In this document: piece by piece, positions 33,910 to 46,282 of the stretch | Position numbering within the stretch: the first letter of the stretch is position 1 | Layout: every line of letters starts with the position of its first letter | NCBI GenBank assembly: GCA_038501625.1 | Contig: JAZAYU010000202.1 | Location: forward strand, 682,001 to 746,000 | From: Corbicula japonica | Lineage: Eukaryota > Mollusca > Bivalvia > Venerida > Cyrenidae | Reading direction: 5' to 3' | DNA length: 64,000 nucleotides | Translations under genes and position numbers: made by a program | Notes under the pieces: model-generated | Told to the model about the DNA's origin: nothing | The model's input: only the letters and a program-made list of their open reading frames with translations | Database searches by the model: none

Positions 33910-34760
33910 AACGACATCAGCATCAGCACAACCAGCAGCAACAACAACAAGTATTAATTTAGATTTTCAAATTAACGTTTTCGTCCTTATAAGTTTGCTC
34001 GTAACATAAAGCTTACATCATCATCATCCTCGCCGTCGTCGTCATCTTTAACTACAACAAAAAACGTCGTCGTCATCTTTAACAACAAACAATATATAAC
34101 ACTTAATTTAAGAACAGAAAACGCTTAAAATCATATGGCTTAGCCAGTGAATTTAGAGGTTATTCAAAAAGTAGCGTCATCATTATCATTTTCATCAACA
34201 ACAGAAACAACAACATCATCTCTAGACAACGTTTAAGTTTGCTTTTCGAAGAAATATTATTTTCAAATTAGAACGTTATCCTAACCCTACAAATAAATGA
34301 CAAAACAACAACTGTAGATAGCGCTTAATTGTTGTTTTTTTTTTTCGACAAGCTTGAAGTATCTGTAATCTTGTACATTACTGAGCTAAATATTTAAAGT
34401 ATTCATTGTTGACTTTTTCTAAGATTGCCAAAAGCATGTTCTGTGTTCATCCTCAACTTAGTGTGTTCTAAAGGCCAATATAGTGCTGCTGTTATTTCTG
34501 ACTGATCAAATATTTCATCAAATCACACGTCCGCTCAATAATTAGAATTTCCGTTATATTAATAAATTTTGCACTTCTAGGCGATAATCAGCGGCAAAAA
34601 CTTGACACCGGATGCGCTAATTAAATCAGTAGTTGGCGACTCGTAATTTTAGTAAAGGGCCTCGTGTTTTACGACCTTGTTACATAATCTGATTGGCAAG
34701 GCACGGGTATTGTCAGCTTGGGGTTTGATAACTGATTAGGGATTAAATATGCTAAATAAT
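33910..34760. repeat. Module C copy 1: trinucleotide-rich segment plus GGATGCGCTAATT block
   Basis: CAACAACAAC and CATCATCATC tracts lead into TAGACAACG, a GAAGAAATATT block, AGTATTCATTGTTG and GTTCATCCTCAA, then at 34565-34745 ACACCGGATGCGCTAATTAA, AGTTGGCGAC and TTACATAATCTGATTGGCAA. The same order recurs at 36290-37150. Confidence 0.75.
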
Positions 34761-34965
34761 TGTCACAGTGTTGATTCGATAAATTTTGATATGATTTTGA
34801 CATCTCCGAACTGAAGTCCCCGGGTATAAAACATCAAATTGAATACAAAGTAAAATCAATATTGTTTAGGAAAATGATTACAATCAAGAAATCAACTTAA
34901 AATTGCAAAAAAAAGAAGAAAAAAATTAAACCATAATTTTAACATCCTCGGAATAATATAATGTT

Positions 34966-35103
34966 ATTAATCAAGTGAATTCATATTGGCCTTGTTATTG
35001 GGTCAAGGGTAGTCATATTGGCCCGAGGCCGAAGGCCGAGGGCTAATATGACTGCCCGAGACCCAATAACAAGGCCAATATGAATTCACTTGATTAATGA
35101 CAA
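34966..35103. mobile_element. Foldback element with CATATTGGCC motifs
   Basis: TTAATCAAGTGAATTCATAT, TGGCCTTGTTATTGGGTC and TAGTCATATTGGCCC are mirrored across a GGCCGAAGGCCGAGG centre. ATTGG-type phrases recur at 35778-35875 (four copies of TATTGG), so the element may extend or have a partner there. Confidence 0.85.
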
Positions 35104-36289
35104 TTTTATTAATTAACACAATATTCATAGTTCTAGACTTGCTAATTTACCGGCCTGAAGAGATGAAGTGTCAACTCTGATTCTAATGTCTGGCATCTTC
35201 AATGAGTCTATGTTCAGTAGTGACCTGGCTGATATAAGCTACCATGGAGATGCAGATATGAAGGTTGTTTTGTTTTGAATACAAAAACAACCTGAACATT
35301 CCTACACACTGTGGCAGCCAACTCTCTTGTTCTTCCAGTCTAAATTTAGTTCATATCCAAATATATCCAAAAAAATTTCTTTTTTCGCACATTCCATCCA
35401 CGAATTCCGCATGTAATACTCAATTTATCATGTCTGTAAGTTATCCAAACAAAGCTTTGATCCTTTTTGCAAAATTTTTCTGAATATACTTGCTCAAATC
35501 AAGAGTAATCCCTTAAAAGTCACTGTTTTTTAGTTTCAATAATTCTTGCTGCAGATATCCGCGTTGTTGTTGTACTGATGAGTTAGATAAACTCAAAGAT
35601 TTTCATTACACAGAAAGAAACGACCAAAAGCGGCAACATAGACTTATCCTCTGCCGCTTTGAATAAATGCACCTCGTGTCCAAAGTCACACTATCTATTA
35701 TCATTTTTATCCATAAAAATTCGACTTAGAAATTCCAAAATGGCGGCATTTTTGTTTTTAAAAGGAAGTGATTTAATCCATATTGGACCAGTTCATTATC
35801 CAATCAGAATCATGCGATCTCATATTGGCTCAGTAAAACCCGTATTGGCCCAGGTTATCTCGTATTGGCCCTGTTGAAATTTCATATGAATTGAGTGCAA
35901 CCCATATAAGGTGGACCGAATTGTACATATTGTGTCAATATTGTTTTAGTTAATTAATAATTAATTTTATTGTGAAGTAAATTGAATCAGAGTTAATTCA
36001 ATCACAATACAATAGGTTTTTTAATTGTATTTCGAGCGTGTTTGATATGGTATAAGAAAGAAATTTAATGCGATAACTAGCAGTGCATTGCAAAATATGT
36101 TAAATCCGATTATCACTTCAAGGTGACAGAAAACTTTTACGCAGACATTTGTGTCAATACAAACATGGCAAACATCTATGAAACGAATTTTGTGCGAAAC
36201 ATTTTTAGTTAAAAGCTCATACATTAAAAACAACAGCAAAAGTAATAATATCTTACAAACAAATACAGCATAAAAGAACATGCATAAAC
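35104..36289. other. Intronic sequence, no gene seen
   Basis: Contains an AAAATGGCGGC box (35737-35747) and four TATTGG(C) motifs (35780-35872), which are CCAAT-box-like on the other strand. No exon is supported. Confidence 0.4.
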
Positions 36290-36296
36290 AAACGCA

Positions 36297-36358
<62 letters not shown>

Positions 36359-37150
36359 GATTACGATTAATTCAGCTTTCCAAAGAAACGCCACATTATA
36401 CAAAACCACAAATAACAACATTAACAACTCAAGATAAAGCTTAATTATTTTTTTCCGAAGAAACTCTATGCTTAAAATATTTATCACTCTGCTAACCTGA
36501 ATAGAAAGTGTATTCGTTGTTGTTGTTGTTGTTTTTCTGAGTTTGTCAAGAGCATCTTCTAGGTTCATCCTCAAAATACTTTGTTTTAAAGTCTCATATG
36601 TATTTTGGTGGTGGTGCTGCTGCATGCTGATGATGATGACGATGAGAGTAATGATGAGGATAATGATGAATGTTAACATCACCATCATTCATGATAAAAA
36701 TACGAAGATAATAAAAGCGATTAAAAGTGAAATAAATTCGCCAGTGAATTTGTGATTATTATCAATCAGTGTATAGAAATGTTAATGTTACGCAAAATAA
36801 ATGTCATATTCTTGTTTTCTTATTTTATGTCAAAATTGAAAGTAAAACTTATTAATAAAAACGCATTCTCATATATTAAGTTGATCAAAATATCATATTC
36901 GCATAATATTTCCCGAGACATAAGATATCGTATGCTTAGTGTCCAGTGACTAGAGGAACGTTTACATGAAGTTCGGCAACCTTAATAAATTTAGTAAGCG
37001 AGTATCAGCATCGCGCGTGTCCGGCGAAAACCTGTTACCGGATGCGCTAATTGAATCAGTGGTTGGCGACGTGTTTTATGACCATGTTACATAATCTAAT
37101 CATCAAAGCACGGCTCTTATCAGCTGGGGGCGTGATAATGGTCCTTTTGA
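36290..37150. repeat. Module C copy 2, with (ATC)n
   Basis: About twenty CAT units (36298-36358), then TAACAACTCAAGATAA, the GAAGAAACTCTATG block, CGTTGTTGTTGTTGTTG, AGGTTCATCCTCAA and, at 36995-37140, ACCGGATGCGCTAATTGAAT, GTTGGCGACGTGTTTTATGA and TTACATAATCTAATCATCAA. Parallel to 33910-34760. The poly-Met open frame here is only the microsatellite. Confidence 0.8.
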
Positions 37151-37299
37151 AGATCAATTGTACACTCAAGAAGAGGTTAAATATGATTGTGATTTGTTAG
37201 GGAAAAGTGTTGCAACCATAGTTTTTAAAATATTAAGTTTAAAACAAACATTTTTTTAAATATAAAATTGAATGTTAAAAAGAAATTAACATAAACATT

Positions 37300-39210
37300 G
37301 TAGAAATGAAAGAAAAAAGTTATGAAACCACGTACACGGTTAAGGGATGGATGACATTTAACTTGCAAAATGTGTTAAACTTTTTAAAGTGCCTTTTAAA
37401 GATAATCTTAACGTTTCTTTTACTTGTTGTTAGCATTAGATGTGGGGAGTTTGGTTTTTTACTTTTTTTTAAAGTGATTAAGGGGCACGGGGGCTATTTT
37501 TATTAAGCACAGTTTAACTTATATTTTATTAAATATTTTGTTGAAAAATATATAATTGAATTTTAAAAAAGAATTTACATATATAAAAACATTGCAGAAA
37601 TGAAAGAAATAAAACGTTATGAAACCATGTTGGACGGTTTAGGGACGGATGACATTTAACTTGCATAACGTGTTAAACTTTTAAAGTGCCTTTTAAAGAT
37701 CATCTTAACGTTTCTTTTTACCTTTTGTTAGCATTAGATGTGGGGAGTTTGATTTGTTACATTTTTTAAGCGACTGAGGGGCTCGGGCACTATTATAATT
37801 TAGCACCGTTGAACTTATATGTTATTAAATATTTTGTTGAAAACGACATGCGCATCTAACTAAAAAAGTTGCATTTGATGTGATATTTTCGTCTGGCTCT
37901 GGGTTTTAAATGCACACCAAAACCGCATGCAAAATGTTGATGCAACAACAACAACAGTACACTTAACAACTTTTCTAAGTATACACCTTCATGTAGGGGT
38001 ATTACTGGCATGACAACTGACCTATTGCTCTAAAACTTTCAATAAAAATGCAATAAATACTATCTGATTTATAAGAAAAATTGGTCGAAATTAACAGTCA
38101 TATTGGAAAACAAAAAGATAGGCGACAACATTTTATGCATTCAAACTGATTTGCCCCAAAAGTTGGTTGGACTATAAACATTTATAAAATATTAAGATTA
38201 GAATGAAATTAATTTATTTTATCAGAAATAGAAGAAAAGCATATTTCTTGGTTCCAAATGTTCATTAATATGTACGCGTTATTCGTTTATTAAGTTGAAC
38301 ATCCGCTTTATTAACTGATTTTGTGAATTTGTATTCTGTGGGTGTCGGTATTCTAATTGATTTTGAGAAGTCAGTTGTCTGTCATTTTGAATGAAGTTTT
38401 ACTAATAAATCAGTTATTATCCATTGCATGGTTTAATAAAGTTTTAGGGCAATAGCCCAGAAATCAAGCCAGTAATGCCCCAGTAAGAAGGTGTATAGTT
38501 AGAAAAGTTGTTAAGTGTATATTTCTACAAATAAATTCATCATAAAAGAACAAGCATAAAAGAAAACGGACGTTTAAGGGACGGATATGACATTTAACTT
38601 GGATATTGTGTTAACTTTTCAAAGTTCCTTTTATAGATAATCTTAACTTTTCTTCTGCCATTTATATCTGCATTATATCTGAGGATTTTTCTTGGTACTT
38701 TTTTAAAGTGACTGAGGGGCCATGCGTTATGATATTTAAGCACGGTTGAGCTAATATTTTGTTGAAAATGACATGCCCATCAAACAAAAATGTTTCATAA
38801 GATGTAATATTTTCGTGTGGCTCTATGTTTTAAATGCACATAACAAAACACATGCAAAATAGTGACGCAACAACAACAACAACATTAAATTTCTACAAAT
38901 AATTTAAGCATGAAAGAACAAGCATAAAAACGGATCATGTTTGACCTGTTGTGTTAAACTTTAAACTTCATATTTTATATCTTAACGTTTCTTCTGCCAT
39001 TTTGTAAGCATTAGGTCTTGTTTTGTTACTTTTTAGTGACTGAGGGGCCCAGCGCTCTCATCATTAAGCGCTGTTGGACTTATATTTTGTTATTTGTTTT
39101 TTGAAAATGACATGATCATCAAACATAAATGCTACATAAGCTGCGATATTTTCGAGTGGATCTAGGTTTTAAATGCACACTAAAACGCACGCAAAATGCG
39201 TTAAGCCGTG
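37300..39210. repeat. Four diverged ~290-bp repeats
   Basis: Units near 37300, 37600, 38565 and 38930 share TTAACTTGCA..TGTGTTAAAC, GATAATCTTAACGTTTCTT, GTTAGCATTAGATGTGGGG, a GTGACTGAGGGGC-type phrase and TTATATTTTATTAAATATTT. Three of them also carry a tail with ATTTTCGTCTGGCTCTG, TTTTAAATGCACAC and a CAACAACAAC tract (37846-37965, 38767-38885, 39106-39205). No coding signal. Confidence 0.8.
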
Positions 39211-41120
39211 TTACACATGATATTATGTCTCTGATGTTTCTTCTGGTGCTACTTCTGCTGCTAATGTCGGTAATTATCATCATCATTCATGAAAACAGAT
39301 AAGGGTTTGAAATGAAATTCAGAGCCTGTAAAAGTTGATGTTATTTTCAATCAGTCGATCAAATTTTTATTCGTTTTATGTTCCTGTATTCATATTTGTT
39401 CTCAATTTTAATTAAAGAAATACATTCATAATACTCGATCGTTGTTCCAGTTAAACTGGTAAAAATCTGAATAAAAACATGACAATTTAGTACATAATTT
39501 CATAACTGAATTGCCGGTTTTGTCATCGAGTACGTCGAGTAATGAAGAAAAATGAACCGATGCGTCTAACTGATGTTATTTTTGGAAAACATTTTTGAAC
39601 AGTGAATTTGCGACTGATTAAGTGTCCATGTTTAACACATCTGATGAATGTTTAGTTGATCAAAAATTGCTTCATCGTATGAAAAACTGCCGTAAATCAC
39701 AACATTTCAATGACACTAAGCTTAAATATTGGTTTGTGCATAGGGAAAATATAGTAGCGGTTAAACTAAATATTTGCGTACGTATTTACATAAATTATGA
39801 AATCTTGAAAGTTGGATGTTTTTAACCACCAATATAACTAATGCAACTTGGGTGTTTTAATAATCAAGATGAACATAAATACAACATTGCTGGTAAAATA
39901 ATTCTGGTCAATTGTTGGAAGTGTTGATATTTTATTGGAAATATTATTTTCTTTTTACAGCGCCACAATTATCATCATCTACGTCATTAACAACAACAAC
40001 AACAACTCTAGATAACGCTTAATTCAGCTTTCTGAAGAAATATTGTTTATCAGTTAGAACATCATCATCAACAACAACAACTCATGATGACGCTTATTAT
40101 AATTTAATTTTCCGAACAAACACTATGATTAAAATATTTTGTATCACGCACCTGGTTAAGCTGAATATTAAGAGTATTCATTCTTGTTGCTTTTAAATAT
40201 TTATTATGTTATTATTTATTTATTATTATTTTATTATTTGTTATTATTTATTATTTCATATGTTGTAAATATTAATGTGTGTTGTCATTTTCATAAAGTA
40301 GCTGTAGAGACTAAAATTTTGCAAATATGTACAGTCTAAATGAAAATGAACTGGATGTTAACAGGACCATTTAACTGATGCGGAACATTACCTGTCAATC
40401 ATTAGCTGTCAATCATTACAATTCTGTCCCGCTTGCGCACACGAGGCTGCAGGCGGGGCATCACGCAACGCTTGACCAGGGATCACTGCGACAGAGGCGT
40501 TTATATTCATTCGAAGTAAAAAGTTCTTATTAGGAAATTAAACTTTTTTTTCACGTTTTTAAGAAGGCTACGTTCTTATATTTCCTATAAGATGTAAATA
40601 AGTTAAACATATTCTGTGAATTTGATACCTCCATAACAAATTAAAATCATTTTATGAAGAACGGAATTTTAGAGACAGTAATACTATTCTATATTTGTAC
40701 TTATGCTTAGTAAATTTCAGAAGATGGCTGTCTCAAGCAAATGAGATATCACTAGCACAAAGGGAGGTTGCTTTTATTGCTTATAAATTATACAAAAACA
40801 TGATATTTTATAAATTTTATAAATATTCTTCGTAAATTAGTTACATTTTAAAATGACTTAATGTCCATTTGAAATAGATAGGGACGAACTTTTCAAGGTT
40901 TAAAGCACGCATATATTATGGTTGAAATTGTGTTTTGTTCAATGGAACTGGAGTTTTCTCAAATCTTTGGAAATTTTATTTCGATGATTCTCTACTTACG
41001 CATCAATAAATGATTTACAAGATGTTATTGTAGCCAATATATACATGTTTGCTTTACAATGTTTGAACTCTCTTAAAGATTTCAAACTTTCCTTATTGTA
41101 TTAATTACATTATGTTAGCA

Positions 41121-41125
<5 letters not shown>
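39211..41125. other. Intronic sequence with trinucleotide tracts
   Basis: Short (AAC)n and (ATC)n tracts near 39990 and 40065 carry the same CTCTAGATAACGCTTAATTC flank as the 46-48 kb modules. An A/T-only tract is at 40195-40260. No exon is seen. Confidence 0.5.

Positions 41126-41167
<42 letters not shown>
41126..41167. repeat. (AAT)n microsatellite
   Basis: About fourteen AAT units. Confidence 0.97.
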
Positions 41168-41168
<1 letters not shown>

Positions 41169-43198
41169 CCCTTAACATTAAACATTCAGAGAATGATTTA
41201 CTGTAGTTTTTTGTCGAATAGTCTTATTTTATCAAACATTTCTTGTTTCAGTATGAATTACATACTGCTAGTAATTAATAAGTAAGAACCTGAACTAAAC
41301 CTTACAACACTGGAAATTTAATATACAAGATTTTCAATAATATGAACTAAGGCACTGCCTCTTATCGAGCTCTAGCTTTATTAATCTCAGATAATGATTT
41401 ATATTAAAAAATAATTTGTTTATAACATTTGTTAGCCTACTCATGCACAATAAAATTATATGATTTTTGGAAAGAATTTAAGTCTACATCAACTTAATTC
41501 AGCTGGACAACTGGCAATCTGACTTTTACTAAACATTTGGGTTTTAATGTGTAAACACAAAGGCTACTTGGTTAAATTAACAACCCAAATGTGTTCCATT
41601 ACCTCACTTAATGCAATATTGAATACTGATAAATTCTTCATTGATACATGAAAATATTACATTGTCACATGTGCATAAAAATTAATATATTATTGTCTGA
41701 AAAATAAATTTTATTTTTTAAAATGTTACCTTGATTACACTTGCAATTATAACTTGCAATTGCACAAAATTGTTCCATGCTATTCAAAAAATATATATGC
41801 ATGTAAATGAATAAAGTTATAATATAGACCTAAAAAGTACTGTTTTAATATACATGTACATCACATTAACACCACATTGAGACTTCAATATGTAGTGTGA
41901 TACATCACCTAGATTTTGGGGCATATTTGTGCAGTCATTTGAAAATATCTCCAGGAATGACAATGCCATAGGAATTTTCAGTTATTAACAAAAGTAATTT
42001 GAAGCTATAGATGCTGTGTGAAACATATTATGACAATACGGTACATATTTGGTGACAATATAATACATATTTGAGCCAAGTTACTTAAATGTGCATGATA
42101 GAATTACTTATTTAAGTTGAAAAATAGTTCATCTATTGGGCCAAAGTAGATTAAATAATCTCAATCAATTAAACATAAACATGTACAATATCATGTAGTC
42201 TGATTATCCATATGTAACACTCCTTTACAGGTCTTAGTAACTGATTTGAAACAAAATGCTTCTTTATATTCTATTTTCATTACATAAATGAATTGCGCTT
42301 GCCAATCAAATCATGCATTAAAAATGTTGTTTGTCCATTTTTTAAAATGTATATTATAATAACAATTTTAAGAGATTGTTAGCAAAAAATGTAAACCCAT
42401 GAACACATAAACATGCCATTATTCATAACCATTTTTTGATCTCTGTCTGGTAAGTATTTTATAAATGTAATATATATACTGGAAAATGTGAATTTCAAAA
42501 TTCTGAAGCTCATTCCAGTTGGTATTTTCTTGATTTTGTATTTTTCGTTGCATAAATTTAGGCACAACTACTTTAAAATATGGTAGGTAAATTTCTCTTT
42601 AAAAAGTACCATATATTAAAAAATGTAAACTTCTCTACTGTTACATTGCTAAAACATAAACATACAAAAGAAAAAAATCATTGTTTTATTATGAGTGCAA
42701 TTTCCAGTTTTTTTGTGGTAAAGTCCAGCTTAAGCAGATCCAAGTACCGGTATATTCAGATTTTTACATGTATTTAAAGAGGCCAAAAACCCACTGACAT
42801 GGCAAGAAATGTTTCTCTTCCTCTTCACAGCAATCTACTTTTTTCAACAATTTAAATGATTATGAAAGCTCTGATTTTTTTATTTTCTAAAACGCAACTT
42901 TTTGATGCTGAGCAAATTTAGTGATACCATGAATATTTAACAAAATTTGCAAACATTAAAAACAAAGCAGACACCTTGTAAATAGTGTATTTGATTATAC
43001 ATGTACCTCACATACATATTTTGATTATGAAATCATGTTGAAATGTGCACATGACAGAAAATATGGTAATAATAGAACACTTTTAATTCCCAAAATGAGC
43101 ATTAACTTGATATTTGATGCTATTCTTAGTACACATGTATTCTGCTTTCTGGTCAAACTTTTTGGTCCCAACTGATGATAATATATTGGAGATTAACC
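41168..43198. other. Intronic sequence, no gene seen
   Basis: AT-rich without supported exons or RNA genes. If the minus-strand gene suggested at 44738 is real, its downstream exons would lie to the left of 44738; I could not recognise any. Confidence 0.4.
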
Positions 43199-43432
43199 CT
43201 TTCCTCCATGTAAACACCTTTATGACATGGAAAAACTGTGTAGATTCAGATCAGCCAGCACATCTATGATGTCTGATCAGGATCTGCAATGTTCACTTGT
43301 TTAAATCATTAGGTTATTTCTCACCAAAAAGTGAACAGTGCAGATCCTGATTAGATGTGCCAGTTAATCTGGATCTACACCGGTCTCACACGGGTAAAAA
43401 AGCATGTCTGTAGAGTAAAAGGGTAAATTTCC
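43199..43432. mobile_element. MITE family B, best copy
   Basis: TTAACCCTTTCCTCCATGTA at one end and GTCTGTAGAGTAAAAGGGTA at the other; GTTCACTTGTTTAAATCATT and GAACAGTGCAGATCCTGATT inside are mirrored by GATCAGGATCTGCAATGTTC. Overall an imperfect palindrome of ~230 bp. Confidence 0.8.
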
Positions 43433-44737
43433 CTTTTATTTAAAATCTTATACTACATTACTGTGTATTAATATTAAAAAGGTAATACTCAGTAGTTACT
43501 TTGAGAAAATTATTGTCTATACAATTTACAATTTACAAAACCTGAAATTTCATACATTTAGGACAATTTGTCATGTATTTGGCAAAAATAAAAAAAAAAC
43601 ATAAATTGTTTCTGGAGGTACCATGTCAAATAGGCCACAAGTCAATTCAGGCAGTACTTGTAAGTCTATTGTATATGGCAATCACTGTAAAGAGTTAGTT
43701 TTGTTTTTAGATTTACACAAGCTTTTAAAAAAATAGTATCATTGCTTAATTGATATAGATCTAAAATTGTGCTTGTCATCCTGAAACCCAAGAACAAATT
43801 AAAACATCATCTGATTGTCATTTGTGCTTAAAAAATTGGACTGTCATCATAAAGTAAAGTAATTTATGTTACAGTCATAATCTCTTCTCTACACCTACCC
43901 AAGCTGTTGATTCAATCAGTTTTGTCTGGGTGTCACACTGTTTAAATACCGGTATATAAGATCACAATTTACATCACTTGCAGTAAAAGTCAGAGGTGCT
44001 AATGCAGTCAAAGGTGTCATATTTAATAAATAAAAAAATTTATTTCTAAACCAATTTCCATGTTGGACAATGCAAAATACACAGCTTATGTTGCAACCAT
44101 CAATATTTGATTCTGTGCTAGTGTAGACAGAGTGACTTTTGTAGACTAAGGTCATTGATCAAAAGAGCATATTGACATATAAATGATGTCTTTTCTTTTG
44201 TTGCAACATTTTGTTAATTGTTTTCCCACCTGTTTAGTCATGATAGTCTTGGACAAAAATCCGGAAAAAGTACATGTTGCTTTGTACAATCTATGAAGCA
44301 ACTTGTTCATGAAAATATTTTATAAAACATCATAAACTGACATAGAACATATTAACACAATGATGCTAAAAACTTTATAAATAAATTAAAATGTGGCCTA
44401 TTTTTGAGGCCTATTTGAGCTTTTTCAAAATAAAGTGTGGCTCATTTGACATGTTTGTGGCCTATTGACTGTAATCCATATACCAATTCCATGGTATTTG
44501 ATCATAAATTTGGTGTGAATAGACTGATAATGATCACAATCTATCAACCAAAACAGTAATCATTATGTTTATGCAGTGTAGACCAAGTGTAGACCCTCAT
44601 TTTTTAGGGGGGAGGGGCGGCGGCCAGTTCCTTTTTTTTTAGAAAAAAGGGGTCAGTCTTCAACGCCCCTGTGCCTGTGGTGTAGATTTGCTCTTGTGCC
44701 ATGTGTTTTATAAGAATAAATAAAAGAAATCTCATAC
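43433..44737. other. Intronic sequence, no gene seen
   Basis: Related phrases about a ~760-bp interval apart (CAAATAGGCCACAAGTCAAT at 43627 and the inverted ATTGACTGTAATCC / GGCCTATTTGAGC region near 44395-44475) form a weak inverted pair. No exon is supported. Confidence 0.4.
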
Positions 44738-44779
44738 CTCGTGTTCAGTACTCTCACAAACAATATCTTCGACTGCCAT
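44738..44779 (-). CDS. Candidate first coding exon of an antisense gene
   Basis: On the minus strand an ATG (44779-44777) in good context (CTCATGG) opens MAVEDIVCESTEHE and runs into GAG|GTATGAG, a plausible splice donor; without splicing it stops one codon later. A putative CpG- and CCAAT-bearing promoter lies just upstream (44780-45480). The 14 residues are acidic and match nothing I recognise. If real, this gene is nested in the 31-kb intron of the EGF/PAN gene and transcribed in the opposite direction. No second exon was identified, so this is a lead only. Confidence 0.3.
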
Positions 44780-45480
44780 GAGCTCACATGTCTGAATGAC
44801 GAACATGACCAGTGACAAAAAACTCTTATACAAAACTGAATTGTGGCGCTGGTCTACGCTAAGTTAAGTGTGTCTCACAATGTGACTGAGTGACATTGCG
44901 AGGTCCAGTTCACAATTCAACTTCACATAAAAGTTGGTTCTCACCAGCCTTCAAGAAAAACTCCATGCATCTGTTTGTTCCGTCGATGGGCCTTATGCTC
45001 CTTTGAATTTAAAGGCCTAATACTCCACTGACAAGCTACCATTCAGTAGTTTTCAACTTGACTTCTTCAGTCTAATTTCTCAAAATGGCCGATTGCTAGT
45101 ATTGCTATTGGTCAATCTGAACTCATCGGACAGTGTCTACACACCATCTCTCTGATGTACGTAGGGACGCGCCATCTTGGATTTTGGGACTACTTTTAGC
45201 AACAAGATTGCGGCCCCCATGGTCATTCTCAAATATTTTCTATTTTTTTAACATAATTGTTGCTGTTTTAATGTAACTTGAGCTTTTAATCTCTGCAATG
45301 AAACTTGAACGCATTGTTCGAACGGCGCCATGTTTGTTTACTATCCGAAAGAACTATATTTTAGCGTAGGCGTTTTGGGTTAGACATATCCTTCCACCAG
45401 ATACATCCGAGGCACGATCGCCGATTAGGCGGAATTGGCCGAGTAGTTCCGATTGGCTATTGGTTACAACGAACGACAAC
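44780..45480 (-). promoter_or_regulatory. Candidate promoter region, possibly for 44738 (-)
   Basis: Relatively CpG-rich for this window. Carries ATTGGTCAAT (about 45110), CGCCATCTTGG (a YY1-type box, about 45170), AACGGCGCCATG (about 45322) and GATTGGCTATTGGTTAC (about 45451, two CCAAT boxes on the minus strand). No TATA box was identified. The link to the exon at 44738 is inference from position. Confidence 0.35.
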
Positions 45481-45779
45481 CTACTCTCTAAACAGACGAT
45501 TTAGTTTTTTTAGCTTTCCAAAATGCTAGTCCGATAACAATGCTACCGAATAATAAGTTTTAATTTTTAAAGATATTTTGCCATTACCAATTTATAAAAA
45601 TAAAGTCAATAACAAAATTTGTAAAAACAATACTTTGCCGTAAGTTTTTACCGGTCAGGTTTTTTTCCCGTGTTTACATTGCCTTATGCTGTGCACAACC
45701 GGAAACCAGCGCAAACGAAGTGGACAACCTTTTTTTCTCCTTAGTGAATGGGCATTCCTGCGACCTTAAGACGAGCTTA

Positions 45780-45815
45780 ACGCTCGGGTCGCTTCGCGAC
45801 CCGATCTAGAGCTCG
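45780..45815. repeat. GC-rich hairpin, second AACGCTCG...CTAGAGCTCG copy
   Basis: CGGGTCGC pairs with GCGACCCG across a short loop (45785-45803), flanked by AACGCTCG and ATCTAGAGCTCG as at 2821. The stem sequence differs from that copy while the flanks are kept. Confidence 0.55.
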
Positions 45816-46229
45816 ATATTAAACGCAAACCATTTTTTGTCTCCAAACAGAACCGATGTATTTTAACGTCATGTACTGTCATATTCGTAAAAAGAACGAA
45901 CATTAATAATAATATTTATCATGGACCTTCGAGTTGTTCTGATTTATCATAGCACAAAGAATAGATTTTTTAAATTAAGGCAGATAATCGTTATCGTAAT
46001 TTTGAAATCGTTTCCAGCTTCACGCATATTTAATGGTTGAAGTTATGTTTTGTCAAATGGAACTCCAGTGTTGTAAATCTTTTCATTTGTTGAATTACCA
46101 ATAAATAGTTTCAACTGATAATGTAGAGATAAATATTGAGTTTGCCTTCGGGCGACGAGCAGAAAGTTGTGACCGATTGTTCGAAGAACTGTTTTCGTCT
46201 AAAGGCAGTTTGCTTGTATCATAATTGGT

Positions 46230-46236
46230 TGCTTCC

Positions 46237-46282
<46 letters not shown>

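Noticed and set aside
36021..36356. Open frame starting with about twenty Met
   Set aside because: It is the (ATC)n microsatellite read in one frame, followed by chance sequence.
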